Positions 16,441 through 24,035 of a stretch of 64,000 nucleotides of DNA are shown here, piece by piece. The translations under genes and the position numbers were made by a program. The notes beneath the pieces were generated by a model that was not told the DNA's origin, did no database searches, and saw only the letters and a list, made by a program, of their open reading frames with translations. The DNA is from Actinomadura madurae (lineage in GTDB: Bacteria; Actinomycetota; Actinomycetes; Streptosporangiales; Streptosporangiaceae). Location of the stretch: assembly GCF_900115095.1 (NCBI RefSeq), contig NZ_FOVH01000014.1:62001-126000 (forward strand). Direction: 5' to 3'. Within the stretch, counting starts at the first letter, position 1; each line of letters begins with the position of its first letter.

Positions 16441-17527
16441 CCGGCATCTCGCCGGTCTTGAGGAAGCCGTTCAGCGCGGCCAGGTACGGCGCGATGTCGA
16501 GGCCCTGCGCCGCGAGCCACGCGTCCGAGCGGTACGTGTGCGCGTAGCGCTCGCCACCGTCGCAGATCAGCGTGACGACGCTCCCGCGCTCCCCGCGCGC
16601 CCGCATCTCCGCGATCAGTTCCGCCGCGCCCCACATGTTGGTGCCGGTGGAGCCGCCCACGTCCCGGCCGCTGACCTCGCTCGTCCAGCGCATCGCCGCG
16701 ACCGACGCCGCGTCCGGCACCCGGATCATCCGGTCGATCACCGTCGGCAGGAACGACGGCTCGACGCGCGGGCGCCCGATGCCCTCGATCCGCGAGCCCG
16801 CCGCGGTCCGCTCCGGGTCGCCGTCGGCGAACGAGCCGTGGAACGCCGAGCCCTCCGGGTCGACGACGGCGAGGCGCGTCTGGAACATCCGGTACCGCGC
16901 GTACCGGCCGATCGTCGCGGACGTCCCGCCGGTGCCCGCGCCGACGACGATCCAGGACGGTTCCGGGAACCGCTCCAGCCGCATCTGCTCGAAGATCGAC
17001 TCGGCGATGTTGTTGTTGCCGCGCCAGTCCGTCGCCCGCTCGGCGTAGGTGAACTGGTCCATGAAGTGGCCGCCGCACTCGGCGGCGAGCCGGCGCGACT
17101 CGTCGTAGATCGAGGACGGGTCGTCCACCAGATGGCAGCGGCCGCCGTGGAACTCGATGAGCTGGATCTTCTCCGGGCTGGTGGACGCGGGCATCACCGC
17201 GACGAACGGCAGGCCGAGCAGCCGCGCGAAGTACGCCTCCGACACCGCGGTCGACCCGCTGGACGCCTCGATGATCGTCGTGTCCGCGTGGATCCAGCCG
17301 TTCGCCAGCGCGTAGAGGAACAACGAGCGCGCGAGCCGGTGTTTCAATGAACCCGTCGGGTGGACGGACTCGTCCTTCAGGTAGAGGTCGATGCCCCACT
17401 CCGGCGGCAGCGGGAACACGTGCAGGTGCGTGTCGGCGCTGCGGTTGGCGTCGGCGTCGACGAGCCGGATCGCCTCGGCGGTCCACGCCCGGTACCCGGG
17501 GTCGCAGCGATCCACGGTGCGGCTCAC
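16430..17527 (-). CDS. PLP-dependent cysteine-synthase-fold lyase (Cds1/Rv3684-like)
   Basis: A 365-residue fold-type II PLP enzyme. The PLP lysine is K62 in HPTGSLKHRLARS, the substrate loop is EASSGSTAVSE and the phosphate-binding loop GAGTGGTSATIGRY. The long insert and the C-terminus VTLICDGGERYAHTY match the actinobacterial group typified by Mycobacterium tuberculosis Rv3684, described as an L-cysteine desulfhydrase, rather than CysK or CysM. Expected product is H2S, pyruvate and ammonia from cysteine; the exact substrate here is unproven. GTG start at 17527 behind GAGGAGGG; upstream frame lacks conservation. Confidence 0.85.
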   Translation of the reverse strand: MSRTVDRCDPGYRAWTAEAIRLVDADANRSADTHLHVFPLPPEWGIDLYLKDESVHPTGSLKHRLARSLFLYALANGWIHADTTIIEASSGSTAVSEAYFARLLGLPFVAVMPASTSPEKIQLIEFHGGRCHLVDDPSSIYDESRRLAAECGGHFMDQFTYAERATDWRGNNNIAESIFEQMRLERFPEPSWIVVGAGTGGTSATIGRYARYRMFQTRLAVVDPEGSAFHGSFADGDPERTAAGSRIEGIGRPRVEPSFLPTVIDRMIRVPDAASVAAMRWTSEVSGRDVGGSTGTNMWGAAELIAEMRARGERGSVVTLICDGGERYAHTYRSDAWLAAQGLDIAPYLAALNGFLKTGEMPDIA

Positions 17528-17615
17528 GGCGGTGCCCTCCTCGATCGTCGTCGATCGGCCGGGTCCCACGATATCCGCGCATGTCGCAGGGCATCATGGA
17601 GGCTGCGGGGGGCAG

Positions 17616-18812
17616 ATGATCGAGATGTTCGACGAACGCATCGTGGCCACCGGGCGGCTGCCGCTGTTCGGTTTCTTCGTCGCGTTCATCATCACGTTCG
17701 TGCTGACGCGGATCAACGTCCGGCTGATCCGCGCGAACGTGCGGTGGTGGTTCCGCAACATCACGGCCGGTGACCTGCACATCCACCACGTGGTGTTCGG
17801 CGTCGTGCTGATGCTGCTGGGCGGGGTGGCGAGCCTCGCCGTCCCGGACGCCTACGTCGGCCTCGACCTGGTGGCGGCCGCCGTGTTCGGCATGGGCTCC
17901 GCCCTCGTCCTGGACGAGTTCGCCCTGATCCTGCACCTCAGCGACGTGTACTGGACGGAGAAGGGCCGCGCGTCCGTCGACGCCGTGTTCGTCGCGATCG
18001 CGGTGACGGGGCTGCTGCTGCTCGGCATCCGCCCGCTCGGCTACGAGGGGATCGCGCCCGACCCGGGCACCGGCGTCCTCACCCGCGTCTACGTCGCCTC
18101 CCTGGTCGTCAACCTCGTGTTCGCCGTGGTGACGCTGCTGAAGGGCAAGATCTGGACGGGTCTCATCGGCCTGTTCGTGCCCGCGCTGCTGATCGTCGGG
18201 GCGATCCGGGTGGCGCGGCCCGGCTCGCCCTGGTCGCGCTGGCGCTACGGCCCCGACTCGCGCAAGTACCAGCGGGCCGTCCGGCGGGAGAGGCTGTTCC
18301 GGCGGCCGCTGATCCGCGCCAAGATCTGGGTGCAGGAGTTCATCGCGGGACGGCACGACCTCATCCCGCCGGAGCTGCTGCAGCGCCGCGCCGAGGCCGC
18401 CGAGCGGGCCCGCCGCCGGCGGCTGGCCCGCGCCGAACGCCGCGCCGCGGCCCGTGCCGGGCGCAGGGCCGCGGCGCGCGCGGAACGCCGGTCCGGGCGC
18501 CGGTCGGGGCGGCGGGGCGCCCGCAGGGCCGCGCCGGAGGGGGAGCGCGGTCCCCTCGGCGGCCCTCTCGTCCGTGCCCAGCGCACCGCCGGGATCTGGG
18601 CCGAACGCCGGTCCGGGACCCGCGCCCGGAGTCGCACCTTCTCCCGCACCCGCCGCAAGGCCGCGTCCCGCGTGCGGACCCGCGCCGTGCCCAGGCGCAG
18701 ACGCCCCGGCCCGGAGGAGGACGCACCGCCGGGGCCTCCGCCAGAGGAACGGACAGGCCCCCCGGCGGGGACGCCCGGTGCCGTGAACGAGCGCGGCCGG
18801 CCCAGTCCGTGA
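17616..18812 (+). CDS. Multi-pass membrane protein with long basic C-terminal tail
   Basis: A 398-residue protein. Five hydrophobic segments occupy about residues 13-30, 52-70, 77-100, 124-142 and 162-205. Conserved-looking motifs are RWWFRNITAGDLHIHHVVFG (histidine-rich, between helices 1 and 2) and LVLDEFALILHLSDVYW (acidic/His). From about residue 215 the chain is extremely rich in Arg and Ala and then in Pro/Gly, so a cytoplasmic nucleic-acid- or phospholipid-binding tail is possible. I do not know the function. ATG at 17616 follows a G-rich ribosome site. Its stop codon lies inside the tandem repeat at 18801. Confidence 0.8.
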   Translation: MIEMFDERIVATGRLPLFGFFVAFIITFVLTRINVRLIRANVRWWFRNITAGDLHIHHVVFGVVLMLLGGVASLAVPDAYVGLDLVAAAVFGMGSALVLDEFALILHLSDVYWTEKGRASVDAVFVAIAVTGLLLLGIRPLGYEGIAPDPGTGVLTRVYVASLVVNLVFAVVTLLKGKIWTGLIGLFVPALLIVGAIRVARPGSPWSRWRYGPDSRKYQRAVRRERLFRRPLIRAKIWVQEFIAGRHDLIPPELLQRRAEAAERARRRRLARAERRAAARAGRRAAARAERRSGRRSGRRGARRAAPEGERGPLGGPLVRAQRTAGIWAERRSGTRARSRTFSRTRRKAASRVRTRAVPRRRRPGPEEDAPPGPPPEERTGPPAGTPGAVNERGRPSP

Positions 18813-18975
18813 CGCGCTAGTCCGTGGCGGGCCAGTCCGTGGCGGGCCAGTCCGTGACGCGCTAGTCCGTGACGCGCTAGTCCGTGGCGGGTTAGTTCGT
18901 GGCGGGCCAGTCCGTGACGCGCTAGTCCGTGGCGGGTTGGTCCGTGGCGGGGTTGGTCCGTGGCGGGCTAGTCCA
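18801..18975. repeat. 15-bp tandem repeat array spanning two convergent stop codons
   Basis: About twelve units of a 15-bp repeat with consensus gctagtccgtgacgc / gccagtccgtggcgg. It covers the TGA of the membrane-protein gene (18810-18812) and the TAG of ligB (18968-18970). Many units contain CTAG, which reads as a TAG stop on both strands. Confidence 0.95.
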
Positions 18976-20494
18976 TGATGGGGGCGACAGCGCGGACGGT
19001 GTCGATCGTGTCGGCCTCGGAGGCGGCCTTGTCGGGGCGGTAGCGCAGGACGCGCGCGAAGCGCAGCGCGATGCCGCCGGGATAGCGCGGGCTGTGCTGG
19101 ACCCCGTCGAACGCGATCTCGACGACCAGCTCCGGGCGGACGTGCACGGTCCAGGAGTCCTCGCGCACCGCCAGCTCGCGGAGCTTCTCGGTCTGCCAGG
19201 CGAGCAGCTCGTCGGTGAGGCCCTTGAACGTCTTGCCGAGCATGACGAACCCGCCGGTCTCGGGGTCGCGGGCGCCGAGGTGCAGGTTGGACAGCAGGCC
19301 CTGGCGGCGCCCGTGCCCCCACTCGACGGCGAGGACGACGAGGTCGAGGGTGTGCCGCGGCTTCACCTTGATCCATCCGGCGCCGCGCCGGCCCGCCGTG
19401 TAGGGGGTGTCGAGGGACTTCACCACGACGCCCTCGTGCCCGCGCGCGACCGCCTCGTCGAAGACCTCCTTGGCCCGTGCGGGGTCGCCGGTCACCACCC
19501 GCGGCATCCGCAGCTCCTCGGGCACCACCCGGGCCAGCGCCGCGTTCCGGTCGGCGCCGGGGGCGTCCAGCAGGTCGGTGCCGTCCAGGTGCAGGACGTC
19601 GAAGAGGTACACGCTCAACGGGACGGGCTCGGTGTTCTTCGCCGTCCGGGTCGCGGTGCGGGCCGCGGTCACCTGGAAGGGATGGGGGCGGCCGTCCGGC
19701 CGGAGCGCGATCAGCTCGCCGTCGAAGACCGCGGCGCGGGCGGGCAGGCCCCGCACCGCCTCGACGACCTCGGGCAGCCGGGCGGTGATCTCGTCGAGCG
19801 TCCGGGTGAACACCCGCACCTCGCCGCCGGACACGTGCACCTGCGCGCGGATCCCGTCCAGCTTCCACTCGACGGCCGCCTCCGCCTTGAGCTTGCCGAA
19901 CGCCTCGTCGACGGACGGCGCCGACGCCGCGAGCATCGGCTTGACCGGACGCCCGACCTCCAGGGTGAACCCGCGCAGCGCGTCGACCCCGCCGGCGAGC
20001 GCGGCGGTGGCGACCGGGCCGAGCGACCCGCGCAGCATGACCGCGCGCCGCACCTCGGCGGACGGCACGCCGGCCGCCGCCGCGATCGCCTCGGCCATCA
20101 CCCCGTCCAGCGCGCCCTGCCGCAGTTCGCCCGCCAGCAGCCGGATGAGGAAGCCCTGCTCGGCGCGGGTCGCGCGGCCGAGCAGCGCCGCGACCAGCTC
20201 GCGCCGCCGGGCGACCGACCCGGTGCCCGACACCGCGCCGATCTCGGTGAACGCCGCGTCCACCTCCGTGACGGTCAGCGACGGCCGCGCCGCGGGCTCC
20301 GGGACGTCCCGCAGCGCGGCGTACCCCACCCCGATCTGGCGTTGCGGCAGCTCACCCGACAGGTAGGCGACCACGGTCGCGGCCTCGCCGGGCTCGGCCG
20401 CGCGCAGGCACTCCGCGAGCGCGGTTACCTTGGCCTTGCGGCCCGCGGTGCCCGCGACCGCCTCCGACGTCCGCGTGATGTCCGCTATCAGCAC
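18968..20494 (-). CDS. ligB: ATP-dependent DNA ligase (LigB type)
   Basis: A 508-residue ligase, matching the length of mycobacterial LigB. The N-terminal alpha-helical DNA-binding domain (about 1-180) precedes the nucleotidyltransferase domain with the adenylated lysine K211 in EWKLDGIRAQVH, followed by FTRTLDEIT, AVFDGELIAL, EGVVVKSLDTPY and WIKVKPRHTLDLVVLAVEWG (motifs III-V), and an OB domain ending in LRFARVLRYRPDK. It seals nicks using ATP and is accessory to the NAD-dependent LigA. Start GTG at 20494; the stop lies in the 15-bp repeat array, so array length changes could alter the 3' end. Confidence 0.95.
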   Translation of the reverse strand: MLIADITRTSEAVAGTAGRKAKVTALAECLRAAEPGEAATVVAYLSGELPQRQIGVGYAALRDVPEPAARPSLTVTEVDAAFTEIGAVSGTGSVARRRELVAALLGRATRAEQGFLIRLLAGELRQGALDGVMAEAIAAAAGVPSAEVRRAVMLRGSLGPVATAALAGGVDALRGFTLEVGRPVKPMLAASAPSVDEAFGKLKAEAAVEWKLDGIRAQVHVSGGEVRVFTRTLDEITARLPEVVEAVRGLPARAAVFDGELIALRPDGRPHPFQVTAARTATRTAKNTEPVPLSVYLFDVLHLDGTDLLDAPGADRNAALARVVPEELRMPRVVTGDPARAKEVFDEAVARGHEGVVVKSLDTPYTAGRRGAGWIKVKPRHTLDLVVLAVEWGHGRRQGLLSNLHLGARDPETGGFVMLGKTFKGLTDELLAWQTEKLRELAVREDSWTVHVRPELVVEIAFDGVQHSPRYPGGIALRFARVLRYRPDKAASEADTIDTVRAVAPIMD

Positions 20495-20617
20495 CCCTTC
20501 ATTGTGACCACGGGGTCTGACGATCGGCACCCGCCGGGGGCCTGGTCAGGGGCGGCGGGGCTGGCTACGTTGGCGAGAGGCGGACCTGTGTCCAGACGGG
20601 GGAGTGAGGAGCGGGGC

Positions 20618-21355
20618 GTGGGCCTTCAGCGTCCGGTCGAGCCGTTCCACCGGCCGTACGCCGGGCCGGAGCCGCCGGCCCCGGCCCGCCGGCCGAAGCG
20701 GCTGCTCGTGCTGCTGGTGGGCGTCGTCGCGTTCGCGGTGGCGGCGGTGACGGTGTTCCTGATGGCGCCCGGCCGGCGCGACGGCGGCACGGACAGGGCC
20801 GCCGTCACGCCCCGGGGCAGCGCGTCGGCGCCGGCGGCCCCGATGCAGCAGGGCCGGGTCGTGAAGGCGCTCCCGGCGCCCTGCGGGACGGTGTCGGCGG
20901 CCACCGTCGAGAAGGCCGTCCCGAAGGCGTCGAAGCGGCAGAACGCGAACTCGACGCTCACCACGTGCACGTTCTCCTCGACCGGCTCGGCCTTCCGCTG
21001 GCTGCGGGTGGAGGCGCACCTGTACGCGCCGGCCGACACCGCGACACCGGTGCAGGACGCCGAGGGCTTCTACGACGCGCAGTGGGCCCAGGCGCACGAC
21101 GCCCCGCTCGTCCGCACCATCACGCTGGAGCGCGCCACCGGGATCGGGGACGAGGCGTACCGCTGGTTCAAGGCCGACGAGGGGCAGCCGACCGTGGTCG
21201 GGCAGGTCACGGCGCGGACCCGCAACGCCGTCTTCACGGTCAGCTACAGCGAGCGGGCGCCCGCGGCGGCGGAGCGGGACGCCCGGGAGCGGGCCTGCCT
21301 CGCCACGGCGACGGCCGCCGCCCGCGAGGTCCTCGCCGCACTGAATCATTTCTGA
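20618..21355 (+). CDS. Membrane-anchored extracytoplasmic protein of unknown function
   Basis: A 245-residue protein: cytoplasmic proline-rich N-terminus, one transmembrane segment (about 29-50), a Ser/Ala/Pro linker and an external domain (about 85-245) with two cysteines (PAPCGTVS and LTTCTFSS) that probably form a disulphide and a third near the C-terminus (ERACLATAT). This resembles the DUF3558-like or anchored 'septum-site' type proteins common in actinomycetes, but I cannot assign a family. GTG at 20618 is chosen because GAGGAG lies just upstream; a GTG at 20588 is the alternative. Confidence 0.72.
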   Translation: MGLQRPVEPFHRPYAGPEPPAPARRPKRLLVLLVGVVAFAVAAVTVFLMAPGRRDGGTDRAAVTPRGSASAPAAPMQQGRVVKALPAPCGTVSAATVEKAVPKASKRQNANSTLTTCTFSSTGSAFRWLRVEAHLYAPADTATPVQDAEGFYDAQWAQAHDAPLVRTITLERATGIGDEAYRWFKADEGQPTVVGQVTARTRNAVFTVSYSERAPAAAERDARERACLATATAAAREVLAALNHF

Positions 21356-21421
21356 CCTGAATCGGCCGATCATGGCATATTCACTGTCAACAGCTTCTAA
21401 GGTGTTTCGTAAAGGGGAGGA

Positions 21422-21529
21422 ATGCCGATCAAGCTCCCGGTCCAGGTCGGATGGTCGGCATATGAGAAAGCCTGGGAGGAGGAGGTCGACGCCGTGACCG
21501 TCCAAGCGGTAGGGGTGTCCTGGGTGTAG
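21422..21529 (+). CDS. Orphan 35-residue peptide gene
   Basis: ATG at 21422 follows a near-perfect Shine-Dalgarno AAAGGGGAGG at ideal spacing and opens 35 codons ending in TAG. The peptide begins MPIKLPVQVGWSAYEKAW, has a central EEE-V-D stretch and ends AVGVSWV, with three tryptophans and one tyrosine. A strong hairpin follows 35 nt downstream, so the unit looks like a self-contained minigene. It could be a regulatory peptide, a small membrane-surface protein or a modified-peptide precursor; no modification enzyme is adjacent. No homologue is known to me. Confidence 0.45.
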   Translation: MPIKLPVQVGWSAYEKAWEEEVDAVTVQAVGVSWV

Positions 21530-21563
21530 GTGAGGACCAGGTCAGGCCATTGAACTCGACGAT

Positions 21564-21594
21564 GGGCCGCGGAGTGGACCCCGCTCCGCGGCCC
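21564..21594 (+). terminator. Strong hairpin, likely terminator
   Basis: gggccgcggag (21564-21574) pairs perfectly with ctccgcggccc (21584-21594) around a 9-base loop and is followed by ttat. It lies 35 nt after the 35-codon minigene and could also insulate genes on the opposite strand. Confidence 0.8.
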
Positions 21595-21692
21595 TTATCG
21601 CGTTCTGGGAGTGGACCAGCGCCCGCAATTTACCGAAGCATTTTCTAACAACCGGTTCGACGTCAAGATAATTGGCCGCCGGGTAGAACCGG

Positions 21693-21899
21693 TTACCGTT
21701 CCAGGAGCCCGGTGCGTATCCACACGTCACGCGCCCGCCCGTCCAGGAAACCGACCCCGTCGAAGAACAAGGTGCACTTCCGAACCACCCACCCCATCAC
21801 CCCGCGCCCGTTGATCCGATGCCGGAACTGACGCTGCCCGCGCTCCGCGAGGGTTCCCTGACCGATGTACGCGGGGAGAGGATCGTTGTCAGGTCGCAT
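21693..21899 (-). CDS. Small hypothetical protein or gene fragment
   Basis: A 68-residue frame from the ATG at 21899. The protein-like composition (IGQGTLAERGQRQFRHRING, then MGWVVRKCTLFFDGVGFLDG) is unlike the Arg/Pro-rich shadows common here, and the stretch has lower GC at its 3' side. No good ribosome site precedes the ATG, so it may be the end of a decayed gene rather than an active one. The surrounding gap 21600-21692 and 21900-21919 shows nothing else. Confidence 0.4.
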   Translation of the reverse strand: MRPDNDPLPAYIGQGTLAERGQRQFRHRINGRGVMGWVVRKCTLFFDGVGFLDGRARDVWIRTGLLER

Positions 21900-21919
21900 G
21901 GTTTGGTTGAGCGCGGGAG

Positions 21920-22780
21920 CTAGGACTTGGTGGGGATCCTGGCCAGGAGGCGTAGGGATGCGGGGGACACCCTGGACAGGGTGTGCAGGAGGTGGCCCTC
22001 GACGTTCACGGGGACCACGGGCTTGTTCTTGACGATGGCGTGGACGACCCGCTCGGCGACCTTCTCCGGCGGGTAGTTGCGCAGCCTGATGGCCTTGGTG
22101 CCGCGGTCGCGCAGGCGGCTCAGGGCGGGGGCGTCGTCCCCCACGTAGCGTGCGTTCCTGACGATGTCGGTGCTGACGAAGCCGGGGCAGACGGCGGTGA
22201 CGCCGATCCGTGACCCCGCCAGTTCGGCGCGCAGGCACTCGCTGAGCATGAGGACGCCGGCCTTCGTCGTGCAGTAGGCCGGCATCGCCCGCCACGGCGC
22301 GAACGCGGCGGCGGACGCGATGTTGACGATGTGGCCGCCGAAGTTCGGCTTGTCGGGCTTGTTCGGCAGGGCGTGGACGCGGTCGCGCATCTGCCGACCG
22401 AACAGCCGACAGCCGTGCACGACGCCCCACAGGTTCACCCCGAGGATGTGCTCCCAGTCCTCCACGCCGGTGTCGAGGAAGGAGCCGGCGACCGCGATGC
22501 CCGCGTTGTTGACGACGATGTCGGGGACCCGGTGGGCCTCCTTCACCTCGGCGGCGAAGGCCTCCATGGCGGCGGCGTCCGCCACGTCCACCTCGTAGGC
22601 GGTGCCGCCCGCGCCGAGCGTCTTGGCGAGGACGGCGGTCCGCTCGGCGGCGGGCAGGTCGATGTCCGCGGCGACGACGCTCGCGCCCCCCTCGGCCAGT
22701 GCGAGGGCGACGGCCCGCCCGATTCCGCCGCCGGCTCCGGTGACGACGGCGAGGGCGCCGTCGAAGCGCGCGAGTGGCAT
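21920..22780 (-). CDS. Short-chain dehydrogenase/reductase (SDR)
   Basis: A 286-residue classical SDR. Cofactor loop TGAGGGIG (14-21), NNAG (91-94) and the catalytic S156, Y169 and K173 (YCTTK) are all intact; VVAADI after strand 2 suggests NAD(P)(H) binding with an aspartate. The long C-terminus (EKVAERVVHAIVKNKPVVPV) is typical of lipid-active SDRs of the mycobacterial type. ATG preceded by GGAGG. It lies 41 nt downstream of the diiron gene on the same strand, so the two likely form an operon controlled by the adjacent TetR. Confidence 0.93.
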   Translation of the reverse strand: MPLARFDGALAVVTGAGGGIGRAVALALAEGGASVVAADIDLPAAERTAVLAKTLGAGGTAYEVDVADAAAMEAFAAEVKEAHRVPDIVVNNAGIAVAGSFLDTGVEDWEHILGVNLWGVVHGCRLFGRQMRDRVHALPNKPDKPNFGGHIVNIASAAAFAPWRAMPAYCTTKAGVLMLSECLRAELAGSRIGVTAVCPGFVSTDIVRNARYVGDDAPALSRLRDRGTKAIRLRNYPPEKVAERVVHAIVKNKPVVPVNVEGHLLHTLSRVSPASLRLLARIPTKS

Positions 22781-22821
22781 CACAACCTCCGAGGTGTCCG
22801 GGTCGAGTGATCCAACCGTAC

Positions 22822-23928
22822 TCAGCCCGCCGCGGCGTCGGCGATCACGGCGTCGACCTCGGCCTTGCGGTCGGCCTCCTCGGCGGCGAACCGCTCGGTG
22901 TCCAGCTTCTCGGCGATCTCCTCGTCCTGGTTCATGAGGGCGTCGAGGTCGGCCTTGGGCATGTCCAGGACGCCCATGTCGTCGTAGGTCCGCTGGATGC
23001 GCTCGCTCCACAGCCCGATGTCCCTCACGCACGGGACGATCCGGCTGAACAGCAGGCTCTGGAACATCCTCATGTAGGGGGAGTTCTCCACCAGCTCGTC
23101 GACCTCCTTCGGGTCGATGCCGAAGTTGGTCCAGATCTCCCTGCCGCGGATGCGGTCGCGCATCAGGTAGCAGCCCTCGATGACGAAGTCCTCGCGCTCG
23201 CGGAGCTCGGCGGGCGAGAGCTGCTTGTAGTAGTCGCGGAGGGCCAGGCGGCCGAACGCGACGTGGCGCGCCTCGTCCTGCATGACGTAGGCGAGGATCT
23301 GCTTGGGCAGCGGTTTGGTGGTGATGTCGCGGATGACGCCGAACGCGGCGAGCGCGAGGCCCTCGACGAGCACCTGCATGCCGAGGTAGGGCATGTCCCA
23401 GCGGGAGTCGGTGAGGGTCTCGTCCAGCAGGTCCTGCAGCTTGGTGTTGATCGGGTAGACCATCCCGACCTTCTCGTGCAGGAACCGCGTGAACAGCTCC
23501 ACGTGGCGCGCCTCGTCCATCGCCTGGGTGGCGGAGTAGAACTTGGAGTCGAGGTCGGGCACCGACTCCACGATCCGGGCGGCGGTGACCATCGCGCCCT
23601 GCTCGCCGTGCACGAACTGGGAGAACTGCCACGACGTGGAGTGCCGCCGCAGTTCGCCGCGCTCCTTCTCCGACAGCATGTCCCAGTACTTCGTCCCGTA
23701 GATGGCGAGGGACTGGTCGGGGACGCCGAGGATGTCGTGCGGATCGACCTCGACGTCCCAGTCGATGCGCTTGGCGGCGTCCCACTGCTTGTCCTTGCCC
23801 TTCTGGTAGAGGGCGAGGAGACGGTCGCGCCCGTCGTCGTACTCCCAGGTGAACCTGGCGTCGCCGGCCATCGGGACGTTCCAGGTCTCGGCCGGGACGG
23901 GGTCGGTGTAGAGGTCGTGTGTCGACAA
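22822..23928 (-). CDS. Ferritin-like diiron protein (putative oxygenase)
   Basis: A 368-residue all-helical protein with a complete four-helix diiron ligand set: E109, E139-x2-H142 (EARHVELF), E189 and E219-x2-H222 (EARHVAFG). Two EARH motifs of this spacing place it in the ferritin-like/ribonucleotide-reductase-R2-like superfamily; chain length suggests an oxygenase or desaturase of an acyl or small aromatic substrate rather than an iron store. It is divergent from a TetR gene across two perfect palindromes and co-directional with an SDR, so it probably belongs to a small inducible catabolic operon. Substrate unknown. Confidence 0.85.
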   Translation of the reverse strand: MSTHDLYTDPVPAETWNVPMAGDARFTWEYDDGRDRLLALYQKGKDKQWDAAKRIDWDVEVDPHDILGVPDQSLAIYGTKYWDMLSEKERGELRRHSTSWQFSQFVHGEQGAMVTAARIVESVPDLDSKFYSATQAMDEARHVELFTRFLHEKVGMVYPINTKLQDLLDETLTDSRWDMPYLGMQVLVEGLALAAFGVIRDITTKPLPKQILAYVMQDEARHVAFGRLALRDYYKQLSPAELREREDFVIEGCYLMRDRIRGREIWTNFGIDPKEVDELVENSPYMRMFQSLLFSRIVPCVRDIGLWSERIQRTYDDMGVLDMPKADLDALMNQDEEIAEKLDTERFAAEEADRKAEVDAVIADAAAG

Positions 23929-23951
23929 GGGAGCTCCTCCCCGAGCCGCAG

Positions 23952-23984
23952 ACGTACGATGTACGTCTTACGTACAATGTACGT
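23952..23984. promoter_or_regulatory. Twin palindromic operators (ACGTAC-N3-GTACGT)
   Basis: Two identical-arm palindromes, acgtacgatgtacgt (23952-23966) and acgtacaatgtacgt (23970-23984), are centred 18 bp apart in the short gap between the diiron gene and the divergent TetR gene. This is the classic layout for cooperative binding of two TetR dimers and autoregulation. Confidence 0.9.
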
Positions 23985-24035
23985 ACGGTGGCATGGGACA
24001 CTGAGCGGTGTCAACGGCGGGAGGGAGCGGAAGCG

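Noticed and set aside
16356..19868. Minus-strand open frame of 1170 codons
   Set aside because: It runs antisense or out of frame across three well-supported genes, and its product is Arg/Pro/Ala-rich without domains. In DNA of this GC content, long shadow frames are expected.
18929..21355. Plus-strand open frame of 808 codons
   Set aside because: Most of it is antisense to ligB. Only the last 245 codons (from 20618), with their own ribosome site and a membrane anchor, are kept as a gene.
20618..21355. Penicillin-binding or PASTA-type protein
   Set aside because: One anchor and an extracellular domain are present, but no serine active-site motif or PASTA-like repeats.
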